32,737 nucleotides of DNA from Arthrobacter sp. (GTDB lineage: Bacteria > Actinomycetota > Actinomycetes > Actinomycetales > Micrococcaceae). The position numbers and the translations under genes are program-made. The stretch is from positions 1-32,737 of the forward strand of contig NZ_JAPSHV010000020.1 in assembly GCF_031179385.1 (NCBI RefSeq), given 5' to 3'. Shown here piece after piece: positions 16,831 through 24,683 of this stretch; positions within the stretch are counted from its first letter, which is position 1, and every line of letters starts with the position of its first letter. The notes under the pieces are model-generated. The model made no database searches. It had not been told where the DNA came from and was given only the letters and a program-made list of their open reading frames with translations.

Positions 16831-17565
16831 ATGAGCGAAGTCCGTATCGGAACCTCCGGCTGGAGTTACGACCACTGGAACGGCGTCTGCTACCCGCATG
16901 GGACACCGCCGGCGAGACGGCTGGACCACTACGTGAGCCGGTTCGACACGGTGGAGCTCAACGCCAGCTTCTACCGCTGGCCGCGCGACGCGACGTTCGC
17001 CGGGTGGCGGCGTCGCCTTCCGCCGGGGTTTGCGATGTCCGTCAAAGCACCACGCGGACTGACGCACGGTAAGAAGTTGTACCAGCCGGAGGTCTGGATC
17101 GAGCGGATCGCCCGCTGCTGGCACGAGCTTGGTGACCGCCGCGCCGCCCTCCTCCTTCAACTCCCGCCATCCATGGAGCGCGACGACGCCCGCCTCGACT
17201 ACTTTCTCACCCACCTGCCGTGGTGGATCCGGGTAGCGGTCGAGTTCCGTCATCCGAGCTGGGATGACGACGCCGTGTACGCGATGCTCGAACGCCACCA
17301 GGCCGCGTACTGCGTGATGAGCGGAGCAGGGCTCCCCTGCGTCCTGAAAGCGACAGCTCCCTTTGTGTACGTTCGGCTGCACGGACCGGATCACGGGCAT
17401 CTTTACGCGGGCTCGTACTCGGACGCCGACCTTCGCTGGTGGGCGGACCGTATTTCGGAGTGGCACAGTTCCGGTCGGGACGTCTACGTGTACTTCAATA
17501 ACGACGGCGCCGGCCACGCCGTGCGGAATGCGGAGACTCTGCGCGCGTTGGTGGGCAAACCCTGA
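16831..17565 (+). CDS. DUF72 (YecE-like) protein
   Basis: Protein of 244 residues of the DUF72 family, a TIM-barrel fold of unknown biochemical function. Characteristic segments are IGTSGWSYDHW at the N-terminus, VELNASFYRWP, FAMSVKAPRGLTH, LLLQLPPSM, VAVEFRHPSW and the C-terminal VYVYFNNDGAGHAVRNA. The length is normal for the family and no residue of the recognisable motifs is missing. It stands alone, divergent from the PspC gene across a 122-base gap and convergent with the catabolic operon. No function is offered. Confidence 0.9.
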   Translation: MSEVRIGTSGWSYDHWNGVCYPHGTPPARRLDHYVSRFDTVELNASFYRWPRDATFAGWRRRLPPGFAMSVKAPRGLTHGKKLYQPEVWIERIARCWHELGDRRAALLLQLPPSMERDDARLDYFLTHLPWWIRVAVEFRHPSWDDDAVYAMLERHQAAYCVMSGAGLPCVLKATAPFVYVRLHGPDHGHLYAGSYSDADLRWWADRISEWHSSGRDVYVYFNNDGAGHAVRNAETLRALVGKP

Positions 17566-17662
17566 TGCCCGGTGATGCTGGAGCGCGAGAGCAGAAACCG
17601 TTAGCCTGAACGCCCTCTCCCCGAAAACGCCCTGGGGTAGGAGCGGCTCAGCAGCCCAACAA

Positions 17663-18580
17663 CTATAGCGAAACGGGGTCGGTGATTATGCTGTAGTGCT
17701 CCGGACGTCGATGCTGTGAGAAGTTGAAGACGTCACGTCGGTATCGGGTGACCATGTCGAGATCGATCTCAGCGGTAACGAGCTCATCGCCCATTGTGCG
17801 CGCGGTGGCGACGATTTCGCCGGACGGCGCAATTATGGCACTTCCGCCTATTTGGCAGACGCCTTCCTCAGTGCCTGCTTTTGCTGTCCCGATAACCCAC
17901 ATGGCGTTCTGGTAAGCACCCGCCTGCATAGACAGGTGGTTCTGAAAGTCCACTAGCCTGTCGCTCTCAGGCAAATGAGGTGTCAGCGCGGGGGTGTTGT
18001 ACCCAAGGCACACTACCTCTGCCCCTCGGAGCGCCATCACCCGATAGGTTTCCGGCCATCGTCGGTCATTACAGATAGCCAAACCAATTTCTGCATTGCC
18101 CCATCGACGCACCCCGAATCCAAGATCTCCTACTTCAAAGTATCGTTTCTCAAGGTTTTGGAACGGTGCACCCTCCTGCTTCAGCTCGAACCCCGGCAAA
18201 TGAATCTTCCGATACTTATGGATGACTTCGCCGAGTTCATCAACCAGCACCGCGGTATTGAAGAACCGGTTCGCTGCTGTACGTTCGGCATATCCAAGGA
18301 CGAAAGCCACTTGCAGCTCGCTTGCGGCGTCAAAAAGCCCTTGAGTTTCCGGTCCAGGCAAACGGGTCTCGTAGAAGGTGAGAAGTTCGCTTCGGTCACG
18401 TACGAACCAATGAGGGAAAAAGGGAGTTAGCGCCGCTTCCGGGAAGACGACCAGTTGAGCTCCTTCAGAGGCAGCGCTTTCCAGTAACTTGATAAGCCTT
18501 GCCACGGTTTCCGCCTTAGTCGCGGAACGCGGAATCGGCCCGAGTTGAGCGGCCGAGACAGTGAGCGCTCTACTCTTCAC
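17663..18580 (-). CDS. Carbon-nitrogen hydrolase, N-carbamoyl-D-amino-acid hydrolase-like
   Basis: Nitrilase-superfamily amidohydrolase of 305 residues. The catalytic triad is intact: E48 in VVFPEAALTPFF, K125 in HKYRKIHLPG and C170 in ICNDRRWPET. The motifs FYET.LPGP, FQNLEKRYFE.GDLGF, GYNTP and LSMQAGAYQN closely follow the Agrobacterium N-carbamoyl-D-amino-acid amidohydrolase, which converts N-carbamoyl-D-amino acids to D-amino acids, CO2 and ammonia. The start is GTG, 27 bases after the aldolase stop, making this the last gene of the sugar-acid operon. No hydantoinase is nearby, so the natural substrate is probably not a hydantoin product; a carbamoylated or acylated amino-sugar acid is a reasonable guess. 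Confidence 0.85.
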   Translation of the reverse strand: MKSRALTVSAAQLGPIPRSATKAETVARLIKLLESAASEGAQLVVFPEAALTPFFPHWFVRDRSELLTFYETRLPGPETQGLFDAASELQVAFVLGYAERTAANRFFNTAVLVDELGEVIHKYRKIHLPGFELKQEGAPFQNLEKRYFEVGDLGFGVRRWGNAEIGLAICNDRRWPETYRVMALRGAEVVCLGYNTPALTPHLPESDRLVDFQNHLSMQAGAYQNAMWVIGTAKAGTEEGVCQIGGSAIIAPSGEIVATARTMGDELVTAEIDLDMVTRYRRDVFNFSQHRRPEHYSIITDPVSL

Positions 18581-18607
18581 TCCAGCCTGCTAGTGATCAT
18601 GATTTCG

Positions 18608-19225
18608 TCATGCCCCTGCCCCGATTCTGTCGGCGAGTATTCCGCTGATCAGATCCAGTTGACGTTCATCCGCGAGGGCAGAACCGACGGCAACAGTTCG
18701 GGCACCGGCCTCGAGGAACGCGGCAGCATTCGTGGCGTCTATCCCCCCGGTAGCTACAAACTTCACGGCGGGGAAGGGGCCTTGCATCGCTTTGAACCAG
18801 TCCGTACCCAACACGGAGGCAGGGAAAGCTTTGACCACGCTGCAACCAAGACGGACGGCTCCCTGTACTTCGCTGGGAGTGGAGACACCCGGCAGATGTG
18901 GCATTCCGATCTCGCGGCAGAGCCTGACTACTTCTTCATCCAATCCCGGTGCAACAGTGAACGCCACTCCAAGTTCCCGGCTTCGCCGGACCTGCTCCGG
19001 GGTGATCACGGTACCGGACCCAACAACCTTCCCTCGCTCTGCTCCTGCTTTGACGACTGCTTCCAGGGAGGGAACAGCGTCAGGCGATTGGATGGGCACT
19101 TCCACCAGGTCGATGCCCAGATCCCAAGCCCGCGACGCGAGCTCCACGGCACGCTTGGCCTCCATGTTCCGGAGGATCGCCATGACGGGTTGTCCTTCGA
19201 TGAGAGTCTCTACTTCAGCTGACAT
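18608..19225 (-). CDS. KDPG/KDPGal-type aldolase
   Basis: Class I aldolase of 205 residues that splits a 2-keto-3-deoxy-6-phospho-sugar acid to pyruvate and glyceraldehyde 3-phosphate. The Schiff-base lysine is K132 in VVKAFPAS and the proton-relay Glu is E42 in VEVPIQSP. That last motif is closer to the IEIPLNSP of the phosphogalactonate aldolase DgoA than to the EVTLRT of Eda, so the galacto epimer is possible. ATG at 19225 (AAAGGA upstream) overlaps the end of the kinase gene by 11 bases. Immediate coupling to a KDG kinase makes the two-step pathway almost certain. Confidence 0.9.
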   Translation of the reverse strand: MSAEVETLIEGQPVMAILRNMEAKRAVELASRAWDLGIDLVEVPIQSPDAVPSLEAVVKAGAERGKVVGSGTVITPEQVRRSRELGVAFTVAPGLDEEVVRLCREIGMPHLPGVSTPSEVQGAVRLGCSVVKAFPASVLGTDWFKAMQGPFPAVKFVATGGIDATNAAAFLEAGARTVAVGSALADERQLDLISGILADRIGAGA

Positions 19226-20249
19226 GGACAGGTCCTTTCGGTATGAATGACCTGAGGTCATCCAGATGGCTGCTGCTCAGCGAAATGCCGGCCCAGTCTT
19301 CGGGCCCCACATCGCTGAGGGACAGAATTGACTTTGCTGGCGGAAGGGCCGGCAAATCGCTGACATGTTGCAGGGTGAGACCAGCCATCAGATGGCCCAA
19401 CCGAAGAGCCCTCGGCACACCCAGGCTTCGGACCATTCCTGAGAGGAACCCGGCTGCGAAGGCGTCCCCCGCGCCCACGGGATCCACTACTTCAGCTTTA
19501 AGCGCCGGCTCGAATGTTGCGCGATCTGCGGCGAAGTGGGTGGCCCCGATTGCCGCGTCCTTCACCACTAGGTGAGGGACGTCAGGCAGGATATTGCGCA
19601 CATCTTCGGCCCGCGGGGTGTCCCAGAGGGCCTCGGCTTCGTCCCGGCCGACCACGACTATGTCCGCGCCGCGAGCCAGTTCGAGCAGGCGCGGCGCCGC
19701 TACAGCGGTGTCCCAGAGCGCAGGCCGGTAGTTGACGTCGAAACTGACCTGGACTCCTGGAACCTCACGCTCGATGATCAGGCGTTGCATAAGCGCGTCG
19801 GCCGTTGTGGACAGGGCGGGCGTAATTCCTGACACATGGCACAACGACCGCCGTTCCAGGTTCAGGGAAAGGAGGTCCTCCGGACCCATCGCCGATGCCG
19901 CCGATCCGGACCTGTAGTAAAACACACGGCTTCGGTCGGCTTCCCTATTTTTAAGGTAGATGCCTGTGGATCGCGTGCTGTCGACGACGACAGTGTCCAG
20001 CTGCACCCCCCGGTCCCGGAGGAAATCAATGATGATGCGCCCGAAAGGATCGTCACCCACCCGACTGAACCATTCGACGTCGTGCCCCAAGTGGGCCAAC
20101 CCGCTGGCCACGTTGCTCTCAGCCCCACCGACGTGAATCCCCACGTGGCTATTTTCCTCCAGCGGACCATCATCGGCGGTAAGAAGCACCATGGTCTCGC
20201 CAAGGCACAATAACGGCGGAGGACTACCTTCAGGACTCAAGTTCGTCAT
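19215..20249 (-). CDS. kdgK: 2-keto-3-deoxygluconate kinase (PfkB family)
   Basis: Cytoplasmic sugar kinase of 344 residues. GGAESNVASGLAHLG (41-55) is the substrate-binding segment, YYRSGSAASA (111-120) and DVNYRPALW (171-179) are hallmarks of KDG kinases among PfkB proteins, and DPVGAGDAFAAGF carries the catalytic Asp D262. It phosphorylates KDG, or its galacto epimer, to the substrate of the adjacent aldolase. The ATG at 20249 is preferred; the open frame up to 20576 overlaps the ATPase gene in another frame and has no kinase similarity. It is preceded by the ATPase gene with 28 bases between, so import and metabolism share one transcript. Confidence 0.9.
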   Translation of the reverse strand: MTNLSPEGSPPPLLCLGETMVLLTADDGPLEENSHVGIHVGGAESNVASGLAHLGHDVEWFSRVGDDPFGRIIIDFLRDRGVQLDTVVVDSTRSTGIYLKNREADRSRVFYYRSGSAASAMGPEDLLSLNLERRSLCHVSGITPALSTTADALMQRLIIEREVPGVQVSFDVNYRPALWDTAVAAPRLLELARGADIVVVGRDEAEALWDTPRAEDVRNILPDVPHLVVKDAAIGATHFAADRATFEPALKAEVVDPVGAGDAFAAGFLSGMVRSLGVPRALRLGHLMAGLTLQHVSDLPALPPAKSILSLSDVGPEDWAGISLSSSHLDDLRSFIPKGPVHVS

Positions 20250-20277
20250 GCTGCTATTCCAAGTTCTGTTCGGGCTG

Positions 20278-21456
20278 TCAGCTGGAAGCCATCTGCGGGC
20301 TGTCGTCGAGCAGCTCCCCGCTTTCCGTGGAATACCAGAGGACGTCGGACGCGTCGAACGAAACAGAGCACAGCTGGCCGTGTTCGAGGCGGACGTCGCC
20401 CACCAGCTTGGAGTAGAAAAGGTCTCGGGATGCTCGCGCACCGACCTCCGTGGTGTGGTCCTCAGAGCCGAACTTGAAGCCGACCACCGTCTCCGAACCC
20501 AAGTGCTCCACGGTGATGACCCGTGCAGGATAACCGCCCGATCCAGCCTCCGTATGTACCCGGACCTTCTCCGCACGGACTCCGAGATGTGCTTTTTGGG
20601 CTGCAGTGACTTCGGGTGGCGCGAATGAGAGGTCGTTGCCGAACATGTCAGCCTTGGTGCCGTGAATGTCCACAGGGATCAGGTTCATCGGCGGGGAACC
20701 GATGAATTTGGCGACGAACGTGTTGGCCGGCCGGTCATAGATCTCCTTCGGTGTGCCGTACTGCTGGACCAGTCCGTCATTGAGCACGATGATCCGCGTT
20801 CCCATGGTCATCGCTTCGACCTGGTCATGCGTGACGTAGACAAAAGTCTTCTGCACGCGATCGTGCAAGGCGGATATCTCGGCCCTCATTTGGGTCCGAA
20901 GTTTCGCATCGAGATTGCTCAGCGGCTCGTCCAGGAGATACAACGCAGGCTCGCGAATCAGTGACCGGGCCACCGCGACACGCTGCCGCTGGCCGCCCGA
21001 GAGCGCCTTTGGCCGGCGGTCAAGGTAGTCAGTCAGCTCCAGCATTTCCGCTACATCAGTGATCTTCGCTGCAATGTCTTTTCGGTTCATCAACGCACGA
21101 CGCGCGAACCCGCCGACCACCGGAATATGGTGCCACCATTTGAAACTGTCCATGATCAGAGGGAATCCGATGTTGGCCCGTACGCTCATGTGCGGGTACA
21201 GCGCATACGACTGGAAGACAAAGGCGATATTCCTCTTCTTGGGCTCCAGGTCGTTTACAACCACTCCATCAAACTTCAGCTGCCCCTGGGAGATGTCCGT
21301 CAGGCCTGCGATCATTCGAAGCATCGTGGACTTTCCGCAGCCTGAGGGGCCGAGGAGAACCAGGAACTCCTTATCCGGAACCGTTGCATCAAAGCCTTGA
21401 ATCACGGTGTTACCCGCGAAATTCTTGCTGACGCGGTCAAATTCAATTGTTGGCAT
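20278..21456 (-). CDS. Sugar ABC transporter ATPase (MalK/UgpC type)
   Basis: ATP-binding subunit of 392 residues for the importer encoded immediately upstream. Walker A is GPSGCGKST (36-44), the Q loop VFQSYALYPHMSV, the signature LSGGQRQRVAVARSL, Walker B LYLLDEPLSNLD and the switch His VYVTHDQVEAM. A MalK-type C-terminal regulatory domain follows. Between the Q loop and the signature there is an extra stretch of about 15-20 residues (FKWWHHIPVVGGFARR) not present in E. coli MalK. The start lies four bases after the permease stop. Having its own ATPase distinguishes this importer from the one at 5695-8863. Confidence 0.93.
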   Translation of the reverse strand: MPTIEFDRVSKNFAGNTVIQGFDATVPDKEFLVLLGPSGCGKSTMLRMIAGLTDISQGQLKFDGVVVNDLEPKKRNIAFVFQSYALYPHMSVRANIGFPLIMDSFKWWHHIPVVGGFARRALMNRKDIAAKITDVAEMLELTDYLDRRPKALSGGQRQRVAVARSLIREPALYLLDEPLSNLDAKLRTQMRAEISALHDRVQKTFVYVTHDQVEAMTMGTRIIVLNDGLVQQYGTPKEIYDRPANTFVAKFIGSPPMNLIPVDIHGTKADMFGNDLSFAPPEVTAAQKAHLGVRAEKVRVHTEAGSGGYPARVITVEHLGSETVVGFKFGSEDHTTEVGARASRDLFYSKLVGDVRLEHGQLCSVSFDASDVLWYSTESGELLDDSPQMASS

Positions 21457-21460
21457 GGAA

Positions 21461-22297
21461 CTATCCCTTTACTGATCCGGCGGTTAGCCCGGAAACGATC
21501 TTGCGTTGCATGAGAAGGAAGAAAACAACAGCCGGGATGGTGAATACCAGGGCAGCGCTGAAAACGGTGTCCAGCGGCGTCGAGAATTCACCGATGAAGG
21601 AGGCAAGGCCTGTGGAGGCAACCCATGACGACCTGTCCTCGATGAAGGTGGTCGCAAACAGGTACTCATTCCAGCCATCGAAAAAGGTGATGACCGCGGC
21701 CGCCGCCATAGAGGGTGCAACCAACGGGACAACCATCACCTGGAGGATGCTCAGAGGGCTGCAGCCGTCGACCCTGGCGGATTCCTCGAGTTCATATGGA
21801 ATGTTGTCGATCGCCGATTTGAGGATGAAAAGAGCTACCGGCATAGCGAATGCTGTGTTCACAAGGACGAGTCCGTGCAGCTGGTTGAGCAGGCCCAGCG
21901 CCGCGAACAACGAGTAGAGCGGCACAACCAGCAATGCTTCGGGAAGCATCTGCGTGGCGAAGAAAAGGAAACCCATGGGTCCTTTGCCGACGAACTTATA
22001 GCGGGACAGGGCATAGGCGCCCATCGTCGCCATCAGAAGGCTCAGGAGTGTTGTGCCGAACGCCACGAAGGCTGAGTTGGCCATCCAGCGAAGGAACGGG
22101 GTGTCAGTGGTGAGTACCGAGAATACCTGCAGGCTGCGGGAGAAATCAGGGACGAGATTCTGTCCCCCCTGGAACAAGACATCGGTTGGGGTCATCGCTG
22201 TGTTGATGATCCAGTAAAGGGGGAAACCTGCCAGGCAGGTCAGCAGCAACGCGAGCAGCGCCCGGATCCCTGTGCCCAGGCGACGACGACCGATCAT
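21461..22297 (-). CDS. Carbohydrate ABC transporter permease (MalG type)
   Basis: Membrane subunit of 278 residues with six spans. The EAA loop reads LEESARVDGCSPLSILQ, in the normal position before the last two spans. The ATG overlaps the stop of the MalF-type permease by four bases (ATGA), and the ATPase gene begins four bases after its own stop, so all importer genes are translationally linked. Ligand is inferred from the operon: a sugar acid that feeds KDG metabolism. Confidence 0.92.
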   Translation of the reverse strand: MIGRRRLGTGIRALLALLLTCLAGFPLYWIINTAMTPTDVLFQGGQNLVPDFSRSLQVFSVLTTDTPFLRWMANSAFVAFGTTLLSLLMATMGAYALSRYKFVGKGPMGFLFFATQMLPEALLVVPLYSLFAALGLLNQLHGLVLVNTAFAMPVALFILKSAIDNIPYELEESARVDGCSPLSILQVMVVPLVAPSMAAAAVITFFDGWNEYLFATTFIEDRSSWVASTGLASFIGEFSTPLDTVFSAALVFTIPAVVFFLLMQRKIVSGLTAGSVKG

Positions 22298-23241
22298 GCG
22301 TTCGCTCCGTTCTGCTTGTTGGCGCGCAATTCGAGCACGAAGTAGATGGCTGTGACGATTAGTGACAGGACAAGCCCCAGCATGCCGATTGCGGCAGCCA
22401 CGCCGAGCTGGCTGTTGTTGAATGCCTGCCGGTAAACGTCGATGACAATCGTCGTCGTCGCATCTACGGGACCACCGCCGGTGAGCAGCCAGATGATTTC
22501 GAACCGCCTGAATGACCAGATGGTCATCAACAAGCCGACGACGCGCAGGGTGGGCATCAGGAATGGTAAGACAACGAGCTTGAAGGTGCTGTAACTACCG
22601 GCTCCATCGACTCTTGTGGCCTCATAGAGGTCCTCCGGCACGGACTGCAGGGCGGCCAAAACCACGAGCATCACGAAGGGCGTGACCTTCCATACGGTGG
22701 CGACAACCACCGAGAACATGCCGTAATCCGGGTCTGTGAGCCATCCGCGCTCCCCTAGGCCCAAGGCGGTTGTGGCCGCGTTTGCTACGCCCGAGGAGTC
22801 GTTGTAAATCCAGCGAAACACCAGGACGACTGCCACTGTGGGCACAGCCCAGGGCATGACCATGACGGCCCGTGCCAACGTACGCCCGGGAAACTTGCGA
22901 TTGATGACAAACGCTGAGATTGTTCCCAGGGTGAGGGACGCGACGACGGTGAAAGCTGTATAGACAAGCGTGGTGAGGACAGACTTGAAGAAAGCGCCAC
23001 TGCCCAGTAGCCGCTCATAGTTCTCGAAGCCAATATAGGTACCGCCGGTCGGATTGAGGAGACGCGTGTCGGTGAAGCTCAGGTCTAGGCCCTTGAGCAG
23101 GGGAACGACAGCGAACAATACGAGGTAGAGCACGGCCAGCCCGATGAACAAGTAGGGCGTCCAGCTGAAGCGTCTGCGCTTGTTCCTGGGTGGCGGATCC
23201 GCGGTTGGAATACGGTCTCTGGTTGGGGCGTGGGTAGTCAT
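22294..23241 (-). CDS. Carbohydrate ABC transporter permease (MalF type)
   Basis: Membrane subunit of about 315 residues with a 35-residue basic cytoplasmic tail and six spans. The EAA loop is LYEATRVDGAGSYSTFK. ATG at 23241 is chosen; a 20-codon longer frame runs into the hairpin that follows the binding-protein gene. GAGAGA upstream is a weak ribosome site, consistent with lower expression than the binding protein. It pairs with the MalG-type subunit that overlaps its stop codon. Confidence 0.92.
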   Translation of the reverse strand: MTTHAPTRDRIPTADPPPRNKRRRFSWTPYLFIGLAVLYLVLFAVVPLLKGLDLSFTDTRLLNPTGGTYIGFENYERLLGSGAFFKSVLTTLVYTAFTVVASLTLGTISAFVINRKFPGRTLARAVMVMPWAVPTVAVVLVFRWIYNDSSGVANAATTALGLGERGWLTDPDYGMFSVVVATVWKVTPFVMLVVLAALQSVPEDLYEATRVDGAGSYSTFKLVVLPFLMPTLRVVGLLMTIWSFRRFEIIWLLTGGGPVDATTTIVIDVYRQAFNNSQLGVAAAIGMLGLVLSLIVTAIYFVLELRANKQNGANA

Positions 23242-23261
23242 CGATGAGTTCTCTCGATAGG

Positions 23262-23299
23262 GCAGGGTGTCCGGTCGGCACTCCCGGCGGACACCCTGC
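23262..23299 (-). promoter_or_regulatory. Intercistronic hairpin between binding protein and permease
   Basis: GCAGGGTGTCCG and CGGACACCCTGC form a perfect 12-base stem with a 14-base loop in the 65-base gap after the binding-protein gene. No U tract follows on the minus strand. It is placed to protect the binding-protein message from 3' decay or to reduce read-through into the permeases, as known for mal operons. Confidence 0.65.
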
Positions 23300-23306
23300 A
23301 CAGAGG

Positions 23307-24584
23307 CTAGGGAGCCAGGTTCTCAGCTTGTTGCTGGGCTGCGTCCATGGCCTCTTGGGCGGAGATGCCTGTGGTCAGCATCCGCTCAACCTGAGTCAGG
23401 ACGATGGTGCGGACCTGCGGGGTCTGCGTTTCAAAACCCGGGATGACGACTGACGACGAGTTATCGAGTTGCTCGTAGAACGCTTCGATCCAGGGGTTTG
23501 CCTCAACCAGTTCTGCGGGAGCCTCGACGTCTGTGGCGATGCCTGACGGGAACAAAGCCTCGACGAAGGTGGACTGCGCGTCAGCGGTCATCATCCATTT
23601 GATGAAGTCCTTGGCGAGCTCCTTGTTATCTGAATTCGCATTGATTCCGATAGCAAATCCGGCATAGGCGGAGCCGCCGCCCGGGAATGGCAGGGTTGAG
23701 GCAGAGACCTCTGAGGACTCGACACCGTCCCCTGAAACCATGGTGAGGAGAGCTGAAGAGTTGTCGATCACCATGCCGACCTCACCGGCTGCGAACTTGC
23801 TGCGGTAGGTAGAAGCGTCGTCGCCGACACCGAAGCCACCTGAGTTATAGGCATTGAGGTACGCATCCGCCGCGGCGACATTTTCCTCGCTGTTGATGGT
23901 GAGGTTTTCGCCGTCCGACCACGCACCACCGAACCCGTAGACCCAGTTGCTGTAGTCAGTCCACCAAGGTGCTTCTTCATTGAGCTGGTGACGGACGACG
24001 AAACCGGTCTTCCCTGTTTCATCTTGAATCGTTTTGGCCGCGCTGGCCAGTTCTTCTGCTGTGCCCGGAGGTTCGACGCCGGCCTCGGACATGATGGTGT
24101 CGTTGTAGAAAAGCGCGTATGGCACTGCCTCCCACACCAGACCCAGTTGTTCACCTTCGAACTGGTAGGTCTCATTCGACGGACGAAGTGCTTCTTCGCT
24201 CTCCGGGTCAAGGATTCCGTCAAGGGGTTCGAGCGCACCGGAGGCCGCAAGCTCCGGGAAGAACGGATCGGGGATGATCATGATGTCCGGGCCGCCTCCC
24301 GATCCAATCTGGGTGCTGACCGTCTTTTCGTAGTCGGCCCGGGTGATCTCCTGGGTCTCGATGGTGGCGGCAGGGTTGACAGTTTCGTACTGCTTCACAG
24401 CAGCCAGAATGTCCTCGCCCCGGCCGGGCTCCAGCCACTGCCAATTGGCAAAGGTGAGCGTTCCGCCTTCTTCCGCCGCCGGGCCGTCGTCCTGTGCTCC
24501 CCCGCCCCCGCCGCTACAGGCCGTGAGAGCCAGCGCAAACACTGCAAGCGACGCCGCGTTCTTCATTACTGATTTGTTTTTCAC
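23307..24584 (-). CDS. Sugar-binding lipoprotein of ABC importer
   Basis: Family 1 solute-binding protein of 425 residues. The signal is a short basic start, hydrophobic core and lipobox LTAC with Cys23, followed by a glycine-rich tether. Mature sequence features such as LTFANWQWLEPGRGEDIL and NWVYGFGGAWSDGENL are typical of sugar binders. GTG at 24584 is chosen because AGGAG stands six bases upstream; the internal ATG at 24566 would still leave a usable signal. It is the first gene of the seven-gene operon, under a promoter that carries TGTTGCA motifs. From its partners the ligand is expected to be an amino-sugar acid or a precursor. Confidence 0.92.
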   Translation of the reverse strand: MKNKSVMKNAASLAVFALALTACSGGGGGAQDDGPAAEEGGTLTFANWQWLEPGRGEDILAAVKQYETVNPAATIETQEITRADYEKTVSTQIGSGGGPDIMIIPDPFFPELAASGALEPLDGILDPESEEALRPSNETYQFEGEQLGLVWEAVPYALFYNDTIMSEAGVEPPGTAEELASAAKTIQDETGKTGFVVRHQLNEEAPWWTDYSNWVYGFGGAWSDGENLTINSEENVAAADAYLNAYNSGGFGVGDDASTYRSKFAAGEVGMVIDNSSALLTMVSGDGVESSEVSASTLPFPGGGSAYAGFAIGINANSDNKELAKDFIKWMMTADAQSTFVEALFPSGIATDVEAPAELVEANPWIEAFYEQLDNSSSVVIPGFETQTPQVRTIVLTQVERMLTTGISAQEAMDAAQQQAENLAP

Positions 24585-24606
24585 TAACGACTCCTGGTTG
24601 TGCACC

Positions 24607-24625
24607 TGTTGCAACACGTGTTGCG
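24607..24625. promoter_or_regulatory. TGTTGCA-type operator upstream of importer operon
   Basis: TGTTGCAACACGTGTTGCG contains the perfect 10-base palindrome TGTTGCAACA, the overlapping 14-base palindrome GCAACACGTGTTGC (24611-24624) and two TGTTGC half-sites in direct order. It lies just downstream of the predicted -10, where a repressor would block transcription. The same word recurs before the deacylase gene (26267-26300), next to the IclR-family regulator, the best candidate to bind it. Confidence 0.55.
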
Positions 24626-24634
24626 GTATATGCC

Positions 24635-24663
24635 ATATTGTCAGTGCCGACGATTTTTGTAAA
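24635..24663 (-). promoter_or_regulatory. Putative promoter of the sugar-acid importer operon
   Basis: On the minus strand TTTACA (24663-24658) and CAATAT (24640-24635) are spaced by 17 bases; transcription would begin near 24628. The word CTGACAAT, which overlaps the -10, also occurs upstream of the deacylase gene at 26323-26330, another hint of shared control. Confidence 0.4.
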
Positions 24664-24683
24664 TAGGGCTGGTCGTTCTGGCT

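Noticed and set aside
17605-17645. Possible hairpin between the DUF72 and hydrolase genes
   Set aside because: Arms CTCTCCCC and GGGGTAGGAG pair only over four bases before mismatches.
20250-20576. N-terminal extension of the KDG kinase
   Set aside because: Overlaps the ATPase gene and has no kinase sequence.
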